Shown here piece after piece: positions 12,861 through 24,080 of a DNA stretch of 64,000 nt; position 1 is the stretch's first letter, and every line of letters starts with the position of its first letter. The stretch is from Plazaster borealis (lineage: Eukaryota; Echinodermata; Asteroidea; Forcipulatida; Labidiasteridae): NCBI GenBank assembly GCA_021014325.1, contig CM037471.1, positions 22,340,818 to 22,404,817 on the forward strand, read 5' to 3'. The translations under genes were made by a program, and so were the position numbers. The notes under the pieces are model-generated. The model had not been told where the DNA came from. It made no database searches and saw only the letters and a list, made by a program, of their open reading frames with translations.

Positions 12861-12934
12861 CACAAGTCAATAAGGCCCTCCTTTGTGCCGGCGTAATCGT
12901 AATGACGGATTGTGAACTCGTAAAAACGGAGGGG

Positions 12935-13906
12935 TGAGGAGTCATCTGTATTATATTAACGGTCACGTGACGGTGTATACTTAAATTGTACAAATTCCGA
13001 GGGAATAAAAATTGTTTTAAAAGTTTAAATTTAACTCTTATCAAATTTGAATCCACCGTTTTGAATGACTGGCATGATTTAACTTGTGTCTTGAAGATAT
13101 CCCGTGACATCACAATGATTGACGTTTCCGATTTTCTTGCAGAAAAAGGGGCAAGATGCAAGTTGACTTATAGATCTTCTGAAAACCTCATATTATGACA
13201 GCGCCATCGTGCGGTGACATCATATCCTTGATTTATGGTGGTTCGCCGTGGAATTCTTGACTGCTCTTATCTTTTCCTGACATAGAACAGTCGACTGTGG
13301 TGACATACTCCGGAAGCAATTCCATTTTCAGTGAAATGATCTCATTGACGTTGTCAATAATCATACAGACATAAAACAGCAGTTGGGTTTTATTGAAACC
13401 ACCTGGCTATAATTGAGACTGTCTTCTTTTGCAAACTCTTCAAAATTTGAAACGCTTAGGCTATAGTGCTTACCTACAAGCATTGGTTTGAACCGTTTCA
13501 GACTAAGTTTTCCCCCAGCACTTTCAGCTAGATTTCTCTCACTATTTGCAAAAAAATGCTCGGGAAAACAACAAAACAAAATGGTTGACAGTAACTTTCG
13601 AGTCTTTAAATTGATAGAATAAGTTTCGTGCAGTTCTTGTTTGTATACTGATAAAAGACTCGGTAATGATTTACACAATGAATTAGTATGATTGATAGTG
13701 AAACTGGCAGTATTCGTGTTTGCAAACACTTTGGGGAAACCCCTTTGTCGCTTCCTTCTAGGAAACGGTGGTTTTGGCCTGGAGTATCCCCCCCCCCCCT
13801 CGTAGCCAGGTGCGACCAATATTATGGTCATTCTGATGACAGCCAATTAAAATCTCTCTGTTGGGTTAATGGTGACGTAATCATCATCATGGGTGTTTTC
13901 TTCTGA
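12935..13906. other. No feature recognised
   Basis: Holds a 161-codon open frame on the - strand (13361-13846) and shorter ones on +. None has a recognisable domain, and a C run sits inside the longest. No gene is called. Confidence 0.35.
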
Positions 13907-14055
13907 ACATTGGCTTAGGCTCCGTCTAGTCTCCGGCTCCAGGCTCTGTTTGATTTTGGAAACACCTTGTGAAATGCAGACTGCTAGCTCCAAACTTGAT
14001 GACGAAGTCACGGAACCCAACCCGGAGCCGGAGCCATAGCCGAGGTTTGGGAAAG
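13907..14055. mobile_element. Short GC-rich inverted-repeat element
   Basis: The left arm GGCTTAGGCTCCGTCTAG with CTCCGGCTCCAGGCTC faces the right arm GAGCCGGAGCCATAGCC. The copy at 33008-33157 matches in both arms and shares a middle with GATGACG. It is a non-coding MITE-like element of about 145 bp. Confidence 0.7.
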
Positions 14056-14079
14056 GTACATTTATGGTTGTAATGGTTA

Positions 14080-14450
14080 CATGGTTATGATTATCTGAAT
14101 GGGATGGTGATTATATGATCGCAATGGTTATAGCGGCGGTGGTTTAGTTATGATATGATGACGATTTGTGGGATGCATTGATGACTATTATTATCAAGAT
14201 AATAGTTATCATGGTTATGGTTATAGCATGAGGATGGTTATAGAATTATGGTTTTATGTTCGTGACATGTATAATAGTTCTGGTTATGATGGTGATGGTT
14301 ACTAGTATTGGTTATGACAGTGTTGGTTAAAGTTTAAGATGGTTCGATGGTGATAGTAACGATTAAGCCGGTTATGGGTTGTAAAATGAAGGTTAATGCT
14401 AATGATATCGTTATTCTGGTGATAGTTAAAATTGTGCTGGTTATGAAAGA
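14080..14450. repeat. GGTTATG-rich degenerate low-complexity tract
   Basis: GGTTATGATTAT, GGTGATGGTTA and similar words recur irregularly. The period is not constant, so this looks like a decayed minisatellite. Confidence 0.6.
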
Positions 14451-14460
14451 GAATACCAGT

Positions 14461-14573
14461 GTAGGATTTTACAATATTGCTAAGATTCATCTTAAGATGA
14501 GTTGTCAATAGTACCATTGTGATTTGTATTGTGACGTCACACTTTCAATCTTAGCTCTTTGCGAATTCGGCCC
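14461..14573 (-). mobile_element. Decayed inverted-repeat element, family M8
   Basis: Matches the reverse complement of the element at 56247-56395. It shares GCTAAGATT near the left end, GATTTGTATTGTGACGTCAC in the middle and CAATCTTAGC near the right. The perfect CRE-type word TGACGTCA at 14532-14539 is therefore carried by a repeat. Confidence 0.55.
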
Positions 14574-14624
14574 CAACTGTGAACAAAACTCGATGCTGTT
14601 TGAATACAAGTCTATAATTTGGGG

Positions 14625-14985
14625 TGTCGTGGCCCAGCGGTTAAGAGCGCCGGATTCAAGCTCTGGTGTTTGATCAGCAGAGTGTGGGTTCGAATCCCGG
14701 TCGTGACACTTGTGTCCTTGAGCAAGACACTTAACCATAAGCTTCTCTCCACCCAGGGGTAAATGGGTACCTGTGAGGGCAGAGATGGTACTTGTGATTG
14801 ATTTAGCCGAGTAGCGCATTTGTTGCACAAGGCTGTATACTCCCCAGGGAGCTAAGATGGTTTAAGGAATTATTTAAGGCCCAGTGACCAGGGGTAATAA
14901 TGTGAAGCGCTTTGGGACGCCCTTCGGGCGTGAAAAGCGCTATATAAAAACCAACTATTATTATTATTATTATAATCATGACGAT
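14625..14985 (+). mobile_element. tRNA-derived SINE, family S1, full length with (ATT)n tail
   Basis: The head has an A-box-like TGGCCCAGCGGTTAAGAGCG and a B-box GGTTCGAATCCC, as in a class II tRNA-derived RNA polymerase III promoter. A central block (CTTGTGTCCTTGAGCAAGAC) follows. The 3' part (AAGCGCTTTGGGACGCC, GCGCTATATAAAAACC) ends in (ATT)n and looks like a LINE-derived tail. The same tail is on the copy at 51868-52230. A second subfamily (25550, 38855) has a different tail. Confidence 0.9.
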
Positions 14986-15024
14986 GCTTTCTCAGTATTA
15001 TTTTACATAAAGACTATAGTAAAT

Positions 15025-15768
15025 GATGCCACAACCACGCAAACGTGCCGTGGTTGTGGCTTAATACATGATGCCACAACCATGCAAACGTGCTGTGGTT
15101 GTGGCTTCATACATGTGGCATCCGTGTATGATGCCACACCCACGCAAACGTGCCGAAACACGCAAACGTGCCTTGGCTGTGGCTTCATACATGATGCCAC
15201 ACGCAAACGTGCCGTGGTTGTGGCTTCATACATTGATGCCACAAACACGCAAACGTGCCTTGGCTGTGGCTTCATACATTGATGCCACAAACACGCAAAC
15301 GTGCCTTGGCTGTGGCTTCATACATGATGCCACACGAAACGTGCCGTGGTTGTGGCTTCATACATGATGCCACAACCACGCAAACGTGCCGTGGTTGTGG
15401 CTTCATACTATGATGCCACAAGCACGCAAACGTGCCGTGGTTGTGGCTTCATACGTCTGATCATAGAGTAAGGACAGAGAATGCCACAACCACGCAAACG
15501 TACCTTGGTTGTGGCTTCATACATGATGCCACAACCACGCAAACGTGCCGTGGTTGTGGCTTCATAACACGCAAACGTGCCGTGGCTGTGGCTTCATACA
15601 TGATGCCACAACCATGCAAGCGTGCCGTGGTTGTGGCTTCATACATATTATGATGCCACAACCACGCAAACGTACCGTGGTTGTGGATGATGCCACAACC
15701 ACGCAAACGTGCCGTGGTTGTGGCTTCATACGTCTGATGCCACAACCACGCAAACGTGCCGTGGTTAC
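15025..15768. repeat. 45-bp tandem array of palindromes, about 17 units
   Basis: Each unit carries GCCACAACCACG, a 9-base spacer CAAACGTGC, then the exact reverse complement CGTGGTTGTGGC, followed by TTCATACATGAT. Every unit could thus form a 12-bp-stem hairpin in DNA or RNA. Changes often keep pairing loosely, for example CTTGGCTGTGGC. Some units are truncated or fused, near 15150 and 15570. Because 45 is a multiple of three, both strands stay open in places; these frames are not called genes. The array starts just downstream of the SINE tail. Confidence 0.9.
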
Positions 15769-15890
15769 TTGTGCACATACATTTAATTATACACGCAGTA
15801 AACATTGAAATGATTCTTGCAGTAATTGCATGGCTCCCAATGGAAACCAGTTTTGTTTGGGCAATTTGTTCCCTTGTGTGACAATCCCTA

Positions 15891-16290
15891 TTAAAGGCAT
15901 CGTGCACGTTTGCTATAGGTAATGACTCTGATACTTAATGGCAATAAAAACTTACTTGTTAAGAAGTACTGCAGCTTTGGATAGTATAATGCATTTTGAG
16001 AATCTTTTCACTTCGAAGTACTGCGGAAAAATATATCACTTTTTATCCCCAAAACATTTGAATCTGAGAAGCGTTACTGACAGTAACGTTTCTCAGATTG
16101 AGTATTCCAATTGCAGATTATTCTTCCTGGGTGGACATAACCGCTCCAGATTTTCGGCAATATCTGAAAAACGCTATACCACCTTTTGAAATGAAATTTT
16201 CACAGGTTAGTTTTATGGTATAAATCTACAACTTTATAGGTTTGAAACAAACAATAGGCTCCAATTACCAAACGTGTACGATGCCTTTAA
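15891..16290. mobile_element. TTAA-flanked inverted-repeat element, family P1
   Basis: Starts TTAAAGGCATCGTGCACG and ends at 16290 with CGTGTACGATGCCTTTAA. The inner palindrome GAAGCGTTACTGACAGTAAC with its complement is well kept at about 16068-16098. No coding capacity is visible. Confidence 0.88.
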
Positions 16291-16785
16291 ACAATTGCTT
16301 GTTGTGGTCGTTGTTGACAAACAATGGCGTTTTATAAAGACCAAAACATAAACTACACACTGGTTCCAGACGCAATGTTTGACATTTTTATTTGGAACTA
16401 GGAGGTTGTACAAAGCCAACCTCGGTAGAAATATGATACAGGCCTGTCTGTGTACATGATATAGGTGAGTCACAAATTCGTTTCAAAAATATCAATTTTC
16501 GCAAGTTTGGGTTGTCAATAATGCATTATGCCTGCCTTGTTTCTATTGGGGTGTGGTTTGTCTCCAGCCATCAGATGGAAAATAATACTCTAAAAGGGAC
16601 TGGAACTACATAAAGAGTCGGGTTTAGGCCGACTGTGTATGCGCGTCTTCGATGCTGATAACTCGACCATTGAGCAGTTCAATTACGGGGTCGTTCGACG
16701 GCCACCGACCGATGAATCACAACACCGGTGAAGGCATCTTCCACGCTGTCAAAGATATATTACGCTAACGTAATATTGGTTCCTT
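16291..16785. other. No feature recognised
   Basis: Sequence between two P1 copies. An AP-1-like TGAGTCA lies at about 16465. No exon or repeat was identified. Confidence 0.3.
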
Positions 16786-17189
16786 TTAAAGGGTCTGTAT
16801 ACGTTTGGTAATGACTCTGAAAAGTAATGGCAATACAAACTTACTTGGTAAGAAGTACAGCAGCTTTGGATTATAGTTTAATGCATTTTGAGAATTTGTT
16901 CAGTTCGAAGTACTGCGGTTATGGACAAATATATCACTTTTTATATCAACAAATTTGATTCCGAGAAACCTTACTGACATTACCGTTTCTCAGATTGTGT
17001 ATTCCAATTGCAGATTATTTTCTATTCTGCGTGGACATAACTGCTCCAGATTTTCGGCAATATCTCAAAAACGCTACCACTTTTTGAAATGAAATTTTCA
17101 CAGGTTGGTTTTATGGTATGTATCTGCAACTATGATAGGATTGAAACAAACAGTGGGTTCCAATTACCAAACATATACCATCCCTCTAA
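16786..17189. mobile_element. TTAA-type inverted-repeat element, P1 variant
   Basis: Starts TTAAAGGGTCTGTATACG. Its right end (CCAAACATATACCATCCC) is a decayed complement ending TCTAAA. The left end matches the variant at 58316 (AGGGTCTGTATACG), which defines a P1 subfamily. Confidence 0.82.
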
Positions 17190-17370
17190 AGGTAGAGTCC
17201 CGAATGGTTAACACTCCAAACATTTATGACAATAAAAACTTACTTGGTGAGAAGCACTGCAGCTGTTGATAGTATATGAACTATTTTGAGAAAGGATTCC
17301 CTTCGAGTAATATGGTTTGGATAATTTGTCACCCAAAAACATTTGAATCTGAGAAACGACTCATGCATGA
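17186..17370 (+). mobile_element. Half-element of family P3, abutting the P1 copy
   Basis: From TAAAGGTAGAGTCCCGAATG onward the sequence resembles P1 in AATAAAAACTTACTTGGTGA and then has its own interior (AGAAAGGATTCCCTTCGAG). The same interior occurs at 28845-29015. Only one end is present. Confidence 0.6.
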
Positions 17371-17520
17371 AATAACACCAATGTAATTGTGTTAGCATAA
17401 GTTAGTGTTATTTCATCACCCTATATATTATGTTGTACATTTTGATTCTTTTTTTGGGGGTATGTGACAACACCCATGGTGTCAATTTTAACACCCAAGT
17501 TTTTGAAGTGCAGACAAAAA
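17370..17520. mobile_element. Partial inverted-repeat element, family M3
   Basis: Shares AAATAACACCAATGTAAT, AGTGTTATTT and GTGACAACACCCATGGTGT with the complete M3 element at 17817-18035, in the same order. The left terminal repeat is missing and the right one decays around CACCCAAGTTTTTG. Confidence 0.6.
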
Positions 17521-17816
17521 AGTCGAGTGGACCGTCATCTCTTGCTGCCACACAAAACATGTAACTATGCTCAACTTGTATAAGAAGAAGTTGCGTAGCT
17601 CTAGACAGCGAGGTGAACTTGCCAAAGGTGCCAAAAGTAAAAAGATGGTAAACAAGTGCATTTCTGTAAGACATTTAAATCAAGAGTAAAAATAGACTTT
17701 AATCTTAGTCAAGAAACTAAACGGAATGCGGATGACTGATTGGCTTAATTATGCTCAAGGGTCGAGACTGATTCTTGTAGTTTCGGATAAGCGTATCTGG
17801 CTCTATCTATCCTTAC

Positions 17817-18035
17817 TACACTGCAAAAACTTGGGTGTTAAACTTGACACATATAGATACTGAAGAGAGAATCAAAATTAACTTATAGGGTGTTAAAATA
17901 ACACCAATGTAATATGTTTTGGCAGAAAATAGTGTTATTTTTTGCACCATATTGTGTTAACTAAGATTCTCTCTTCGGTATCTATAAGTGACAACACCCA
18001 TGGTGTAAATTTTAACACCCCCGTTTTGCAGTGTA
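17817..18035. mobile_element. TA-flanked inverted-repeat element, family M3
   Basis: Left end TACACTGCAAAAACTTGGGT and right end with CACCCCCGTTTTGCAGTGTA are inverted copies of each other. TA at both ends would fit a Tc1/mariner-type target site. It is about 219 bp long, non-coding, and has inner inverted words (AGAGAGAATC and GATTCTCTCT). Confidence 0.8.
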
Positions 18036-19337
18036 CAAACGGCTTCAAAATGGCTGACAAATAAGCCAAGGCCGAACTCATCTCTGAAACTATGATTTTG
18101 ATGAAGCCCTTTAGTACATGGAAATAAATGAGCTTGAAGTCAAAGAGCAAGGCGTCTTCAGTATAACAAGTACGTTGACACAGAAAGTACGGTGTCTTTT
18201 CTTTATGTATGGGGGTCATCGTTAAACCCTTATTAGGCTACCGCGTTGAGAGCTGCTTGTCCCATCTGCGAACGGCCAATTACTGGACAGGACTTCCCTA
18301 ACGGTTGATTTCCACGTTCAAGGTCGTAGTCAAACGCTGCATATAATATTTTCATTCAACACTCTCTCCCCCTTTTTCTGTGTTTCTATCTGGTTTGAAA
18401 TGACTCAACCCATCGAATAATTATACACTTACGGCCATATCAAACAATTATACCATCTGGAGCTATTTACCGTGAAATTAACCATAACTTAAAGGGGGTA
18501 AATCGCCATGGTGGTCGGGGGATGTGAGAGGTAACTGGAGTCGTAATTTTCTCAAGGTGTGTGGGTTGGACTTAAGGAAGGTGAAGGCAGGGAAAAGGAA
18601 GGAGTTTATGAATACAGATGTCAAGGCAGGGAACGTAGACCAGACCTTTTTTTTCAATAAATGGTTGCGTCTGGGTATGTGTAAATCATACTGTTATACA
18701 TCCATGAAAAAAAGCAATAAGACCTCATTTATGGTAGTTATTTACGGTGATCGGTGATGATCCTGTTCGTATGTGTGACGTAATTCCATAAGCCACACGC
18801 ACTTCACACCAACTGGCACCACACTCCATAGAGAACTCCATACAGTAATTACCAGAGGCCCAAAGCCAAAATGACCTGCATCTAGTTAGTTTGTGTACGG
18901 GGATTTAGGCCTATGTAAGAAAAATTGAATAATAATGGACTTGGCTTTTTACATACGTTCTTCAAAGACTCAAGGTCTCCTCAGAATTATATGTTTCTGT
19001 CCTTAAAAAAATGCTTGGGAACGATTAAATGGGTGACTTCTTGTGCACAACTATACATTGCCAGCTTTGGGGCTGGAAATAGCGAACACTTTGGGTATGC
19101 ATCAGATACGCATGCGTGTTGCGTAAGTAGAAATTACTGCTTAAAAAAATGTTCTTATTTTTTAAAGCAAAAATAAGGAGAATATAGACTGTCACATGCG
19201 ATATTTGGTTCGTAAACTTATTATTTTAAGCTTAACTTTTGTTGTGCTTAGCTGCTTTTTGTGTTTCAAGGAGCTCTAACAAACAGGGCCCAGGATACCC
19301 GATTCTGACGAGATCAGACAAACTGCTTATTACAGAG
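18036..19337. other. No feature recognised
   Basis: Short open frames only. A small stretch at 19228-19291 (TTGTTGTGCTTAGCTGCTTT to GGGCCCAGG) looks like a fragment of the GGGCCC inverted-repeat family M1. Confidence 0.3.
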
Positions 19338-19520
19338 CTATAGATCTTTATCATGGTGCGGCCATCTTGATTTTCTCCCATTCAAATCAATGTTACCAAA
19401 CCGAGGCTGGAAGGAGAAACAGTCTGGTTCCTTTGTTGTACAATGAATGTCATTATTCATTGCTGGTATGGGATACAAGGAACATGACCAAGATGGTGGC
19501 AGCATGATAAAGGGCTATAG
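19338..19520 (-). mobile_element. Inverted-repeat element, family M2 (about 180 bp)
   Basis: Ends read CTATAGATCTTTATCATGGTG and CAGCATGATAAAGGGCTATAG, inverted to each other. The interior (CCGAGGCTGGAAGGAGAAAC, complement TTTCTCCTTCCAGCCTCGG) matches copies at 35042, 42188 and a worn one at 61803. Confidence 0.85.
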
Positions 19521-20091
19521 GCCTAAACGAAGCTGAGACACAATAGTCCAAGGTAGGGAAATACGATAAGCACGAACATTGCATAAGGCGGCATATTGAA
19601 TAAACCGACGATTTTCGATTATAGAATCGGGCTGAATGTATTATTTTATATCCTGTTTGGGAGAACAAGTCAGTTTGGGTGAGTTCTCAATTGGGCAGCT
19701 CAAAATTAAAACGACTGTTTGAGCGGTAGAAAAACGCATGCGCTGTCCAAAGTAAACTGTATAAGAACCTCCCTGTGTGTCTAACTCAAACAAATCGATC
19801 ACGGCCTTTTACTTAACCTGGCTAATAAAACAGTGGCACACAGTTAGCTATTTCTCGTTGGATTGCCTAAAAACAATACAAATTTCAGAATGGCTGAGGG
19901 ATGTTTGAAGACTTCAGATTTGTTACTTTTGTTTTACTGTCGTGGAGGGAGCCATCCATACCCCTACAACACTAACAATGAAAAGGGCAGTTTGGTTTAG
20001 GTTGTACTTAGCCCGCGTCCACTAGTGAATGTGCTAATTTAACCACTAGGGCAATAATATTGTTCACCAATGGTCAAACTTAGAGCTGTGT
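19521..20091. other. No feature recognised
   Basis: Unique-looking sequence without gene or repeat signals. Confidence 0.3.
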
Positions 20092-20293
20092 ATTGAGAGA
20101 GTTGCGATATAGTAACACCAGTTTTCTTCGGTCACGTGGTTTCTGGACGCCATTTTCGGTCCAAATACAGCACAAACCAATGGGCAGATTAGACTGGCAC
20201 CCTGTGTTCGCCAATGCGTTTTTGTCATATGGTTTCTGTACACAAAATGGCTTCTAATCGCAAGTAGTCGCAACTCTCTCAATATACGGCTCG
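20092..20293. mobile_element. Inverted-repeat element, about 200 bp
   Basis: AGCTGTGTATTGAGAGAGTT followed by GCGA at the left is matched at the right by TCGCAACTCTCTCAATATAC followed by GGCT. The interior carries two further related words (CCATTTTCGGT, and CAAAATGG near the right). No coding capacity is visible. Confidence 0.75.
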
Positions 20294-20942
20294 GGTTCAA
20301 ACTTAAGTTCTGAAGTAGACGTAGTTTTTATAAACAGATGGATTCAGTCACAAGGGTTTGCACATTACTTTTGTGGCTGGTGTCGATGCTGAAACTGCCC
20401 CAAACACTAGCAAGAAATTCCTTTCGGATAATGATCATTCCGACTGCAGTGACGCCACAACCTTTTCGTTTCAATGAGTGCATGGTAGATTGAAAACTAT
20501 TGAGGGCGCTTCAGTCGGCACGGTTACCTCACTGTCACTTGTCTCCATTTAGACGAGCGATCATTTCTACACTATATAGAGTCTGTTATCTGAGTGTAGC
20601 GATTCTAATTGGCTGAGACATATCAAAATGTATAGGGTAAGAAGTAAAGCGCCCCCACTGCAGGTGTTATCAAGTTCTCAACCGCCGATCCGACAAAATG
20701 GATAATGACATCTCTCTGTGTCCTGTACCCTGACTTATACGTCACTTATTACTTGGCACTGAGTGTAACAAAGAGAGGAACCAATTGCTAAAATTGTTTT
20801 GCCATACGTCACTAATTTTCGGATTCCGTGTGGTTTGGCTATGACCAAGAAGCATCAAAACGTACGTAAGATAGAAATTCCAAATTTAGAAAATGACGTA
20901 TATTTTCAAGGTGTTAACAATGACTGTTAAATCCGGGTGCCT
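20294..20942. other. No feature recognised
   Basis: No exon or repeat signal was seen. Confidence 0.3.
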
Positions 20943-21240
20943 GTAGTTCTTATAAGCAATGTTTGTATACCGGTTAAGTGGATAGCAAAGACGCTATGTA
21001 CACTTAATAATGGTCTTATAATTCGTAGCACAGTATACCGGTAACAAAAACCGCAAATATATCCAGTTAAATGTTGCTTCCAGTTTTGTACACTTAGCCA
21101 TGGAGGTACCGGGAAAGTGGATATCAAAGAATCTAGTAAACTATTAATGGTCTTTTATTACAATAAACAACAACAACAAAAACGAAAATATAACTAGTTA
21201 AAGTTTGCTTTCAGTTTTGTACACTAAACCAGAGGTAGCA
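20943..21240. repeat. Two-copy tandem duplication, period about 139 bp
   Basis: AAGTGGATAGCAAAGA at 20976 recurs as AAGTGGATATCAAAGA at 21115. Both copies go on to TTAATGGTCTT-like and CCAGTTTTGTACACT-like blocks. The second copy carries a CAACAACAACAA insertion. Confidence 0.75.
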
Positions 21241-21435
21241 AACCGCCATGACTTACTATACCATGCTTGATATGTGGCAGTGGGTGCCCCCCCCCATGTT
21301 CTCATACTTTAACACATTATTTTCCTCTTGACGGAATTGTACCCCCTAAAATCCTCCTAAAGAACTCCTGAGATTCCAAGAACTCATTGAAGACACAATA
21401 GGAGGGGTACACCATGCCACTCCGAGCACTAAAAT

Positions 21436-21933
21436 GTGACTTACAAGTCAAGACGTAGTGGTGTCAATTGGTTCGCTTTATCAGAAGTGCTCCTGCAGTT
21501 GATAAGACGCACAAAGAAACCAAACCTCCATCGGGAAATATATCACTTTATACAACAACAGTTTAACCAGACAAAAGTATTTCAGCAAACATGGAAAGAT
21601 CCTATGAAATCGGTCCCTTGCAATGAGTTGTATGACCCGCAACATTGGAATCGAATGACTGGACGTGATAAGCTGTCACCATCACATCAGTCAGCAGACG
21701 ACACAGAAGATCCCTCGATCACTACAACTTTGATAGACGGATTAATACGTTTTACAACCCATTTCCTCTCTTATGATTTGTCTAATTCGTTTTGCACTTT
21801 TTCGGAGAGATGTGTCTCTAAGCGTACCCTTAGTTTTCCCGCTTTTTTTGCTCCACGGCGGGAAATTGATGATGTAAACTTGCACCTGGGTCGGCTGCCA
21901 ATCTTCATTAAAACATTGTCTCTTGATCCCTAG
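21436..21933 (+). CDS. 165-codon open frame, unrecognised, doubtful
   Basis: This is the longest frame in the gene-poor region that does not lie on a visible repeat. Its caller start is not an ATG. The predicted protein is mixed in composition, with polar stretches such as HFIQQQFNQTKVFQQTW and no signal peptide, membrane segment or known motif. No splice-site pattern or partner exon supports it, and frames of this length are expected by chance in 64 kb. It is listed so that it can be tested, not as a gene. Confidence 0.12.
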   Translation: MTYKSRRSGVNWFALSEVLLQLIRRTKKPNLHREIYHFIQQQFNQTKVFQQTWKDPMKSVPCNELYDPQHWNRMTGRDKLSPSHQSADDTEDPSITTTLIDGLIRFTTHFLSYDLSNSFCTFSERCVSKRTLSFPAFFAPRREIDDVNLHLGRLPIFIKTLSLDP

Positions 21934-22857
21934 GGTAAATCTCGGTCGAGTTCAGCTTCAAGAAAGGTCATCTGGGGGAAAAAAGAAGCTAGGCATGTCA
22001 TAGTCAAGGATTCGTCACTTACATCAATCTTCAAAACTTTCACACCTTTTTGGCAGGCACATGCCATCTGAAACGTGACTCTATATTATCTGAGATAGAG
22101 CCCCACTTTATCTACCGACCATAATATCATCAATTGCGATAGCCTAATTCGATTATTTTTGAGGGTTTGGTCGAGCTATGTAAATGTATTTGAAGCTAAT
22201 TTGGTTTCCTAAATTAATGGAACGACTGAAATGTGATTTGAAAAAAGTTAATCACAACATAGCAAAATCTTCAAATTGTTTTACACTATGACTTTTAATT
22301 GTGTATAACGGCCCTTTCACTTTACACGTACGGTAACTTTCGGTGGATCTTATCGCTGAACCGGTTATGTAGACGTATTAGTGTGGGGCACGGATCCAAC
22401 GCCGACTATAGTGTGTGAAGGAGGTGCAAGTTTTCCCGAAGCAAGCCGCCGTAAAGCCGGAAGTTTTTCTTATCCCCTCACATTGCACTATTGGGGTTTA
22501 GGGGAATGACTGATCGGGCAGATATTGGCACTAACCTCTCCGAATAATTATTGCCTGTAGATTGTATTTACGCTGTATGCGTTCCAGAATGCATTTTAGA
22601 GACCGGGTGTGAGATGTTAAATACGATAATAACACCGGTATGCTCACGTATCTACCAATAAGGTACTCAAGGCGCTTGAACAAGGAGACATATTTTTAAG
22701 ACAGGTTTCTGACCTATTTATGTTGCACCTTGTAAGTGTTTACATTTTGCTGCGGCGAATTCAGCAGCCACTGCCAGAAACACCGCGGAAAACCCCTTCT
22801 CTTATAGCATTAAGTAATTGAAGTTCTTTTGCGTGCATTACACTTGGGTTCTTTTGC
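21934..22857. other. No feature recognised
   Basis: No gene or repeat was identified between the doubtful frame and the SINE fragment that follows. Confidence 0.3.
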
Positions 22858-23018
22858 GTGTAACACACTGGGCCTACGTCCGAAGGATGAAGCAATAACG
22901 GTAAAGTGTCTTGCTTAAGGACACAAGTGTCAAGACCGGGACTCGAACCCACACTCTGCTGATTAGAAACACCAGAGCTCGAGTCCAGCGCGCTTGACCG
23001 CTCGGCTACGACACGTCA
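22858..23018 (-). mobile_element. tRNA-derived SINE fragment, family S1
   Basis: Read on -, a head with CGAGCGGTCAAGCGCGCTGG and a B-box GGTTCGAGTCCC is followed by ACACTTGTGTCCTTAAGCAA. The LINE-like tail is missing. Confidence 0.8.
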
Positions 23019-23209
23019 CGTGGCGAGCGTCTTCGGACGATCTCAACATAGGTCTTGGGACTGTCTCCGTACCACGTCGAAGCCGTGGATGTTTTTCCCG
23101 AAATTGAAGCTTCAATTGTTGGGATGAGTCTAAAGATTGTATATTTGTCAGATCACTACCCTTTACAACCCTTCAATATTGAATCAAAACTTATTGTTTA
23201 ACTTGGGAT

Positions 23210-23582
23210 TTAAAGCTATCGTACACGTTTGGTAATGACTCAAAACAAATATTAGCATAAAAACTTACTTGGTAACAAGCAACGGAGAGCTGCTGATAGT
23301 ATAAAACATTGTAGGAAACGACTCCCTCTGAAGTAACGTAGTTTTTGAGAAAGAGATAATTTCTCACTAAAATAATAAAAACTTCTTGCAAGAAGTTTTT
23401 ATTCCTATCTGAAAACACACAAATTTGTACAACACGGGTTTTTTTCTTTCATCATTTTCTTGCAACTTCGATGACCAATTGAGCCCAAATTTTCACAGGC
23501 TTGTTATTATATGCATATGTTGGGATACACCAAGTGAGAACACTGGTCTTTGACAATTTCCAAACGTGTTCAGTGCCTTTAA
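23210..23582. mobile_element. TTAA-flanked inverted-repeat element, family P2
   Basis: Left end TTAAAGCTATCGTACACG and right end CGTGTTCAGTGCCTTTAA, with TTAA on both sides. It is nearly collinear with the copy at 11717-12074, including ACAAGCAACGGAGAGCT and TGCATATGTTGGGATACACC. It has gained a small hairpin (AAAACTTCTTGCAAGAAGTT) at about 23388. Confidence 0.85.
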
Positions 23583-24080
23583 CACTGTGTGTCTGACACA
23601 TAAAGTTAAATAATTGAACTAGATGGAGCACTCGTTATTACACACACGTAACTGCGCTGTCCCACCATGGGCACGAATCCCTATGGGTAAATTACATACA
23701 GATGTCCACTTACAAATTGTTGGATGTGTGAACTGGTGCGTGACCTGTGGTATACGATGGGTCGGCACCATTTTCTCAATGGCCAAAAAATGCTTCTTCT
23801 CGGGCCATGTCACATGTACGCCCTCTATTTCTATATCTATGGCCTTACATTATTTAAAGCAACTTATTTTATGTTTCTTTAAAATATTGTCAACAAGTTA
23901 AATATCAAATTCAAATATTCCTATGACACATAATACACAGTGGCATAACCATTTTACTTTTTTTATTAGGGGGCAGCGGTGGAAAAGACATAATTTGAGG
24001 GGCTTTTGCTGTATAAAATAATTAATATTTGCATTATTTTGATATCATTTGAGGGAGGCGGGGGGAAGGGTTCTGAGGTC
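23583..24080. other. No feature recognised
   Basis: Short open frames at 23619-23901 overlap on both strands without a recognisable family. Confidence 0.3.

Noticed and set aside
12420..12896. 158-residue 7-residue-periodic open frame
   Set aside because: Explained by the 21-bp minisatellite; two frames of the same strand are open at once.
13361..13846. 161-residue open frame on -
   Set aside because: No domain or splice signal, and it crosses a C homopolymer run.
14625..14710. tRNA gene (tRNA-like promoter boxes)
   Set aside because: The sequence continues into a shared SINE body and tail, many copies exist in the window, and the acceptor stem does not close.
15025..15768. CRISPR array
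   Set aside because: Units are palindromic satellites without unique spacers, in an intron-containing animal genome with no cas genes.
15003..15907. Long repetitive open frames on both strands (MKPQPRHVCVVVAS-type repeats)
   Set aside because: The 45-bp unit is a multiple of three and palindromic, so both strands are open by construction; units with other lengths break the frames.
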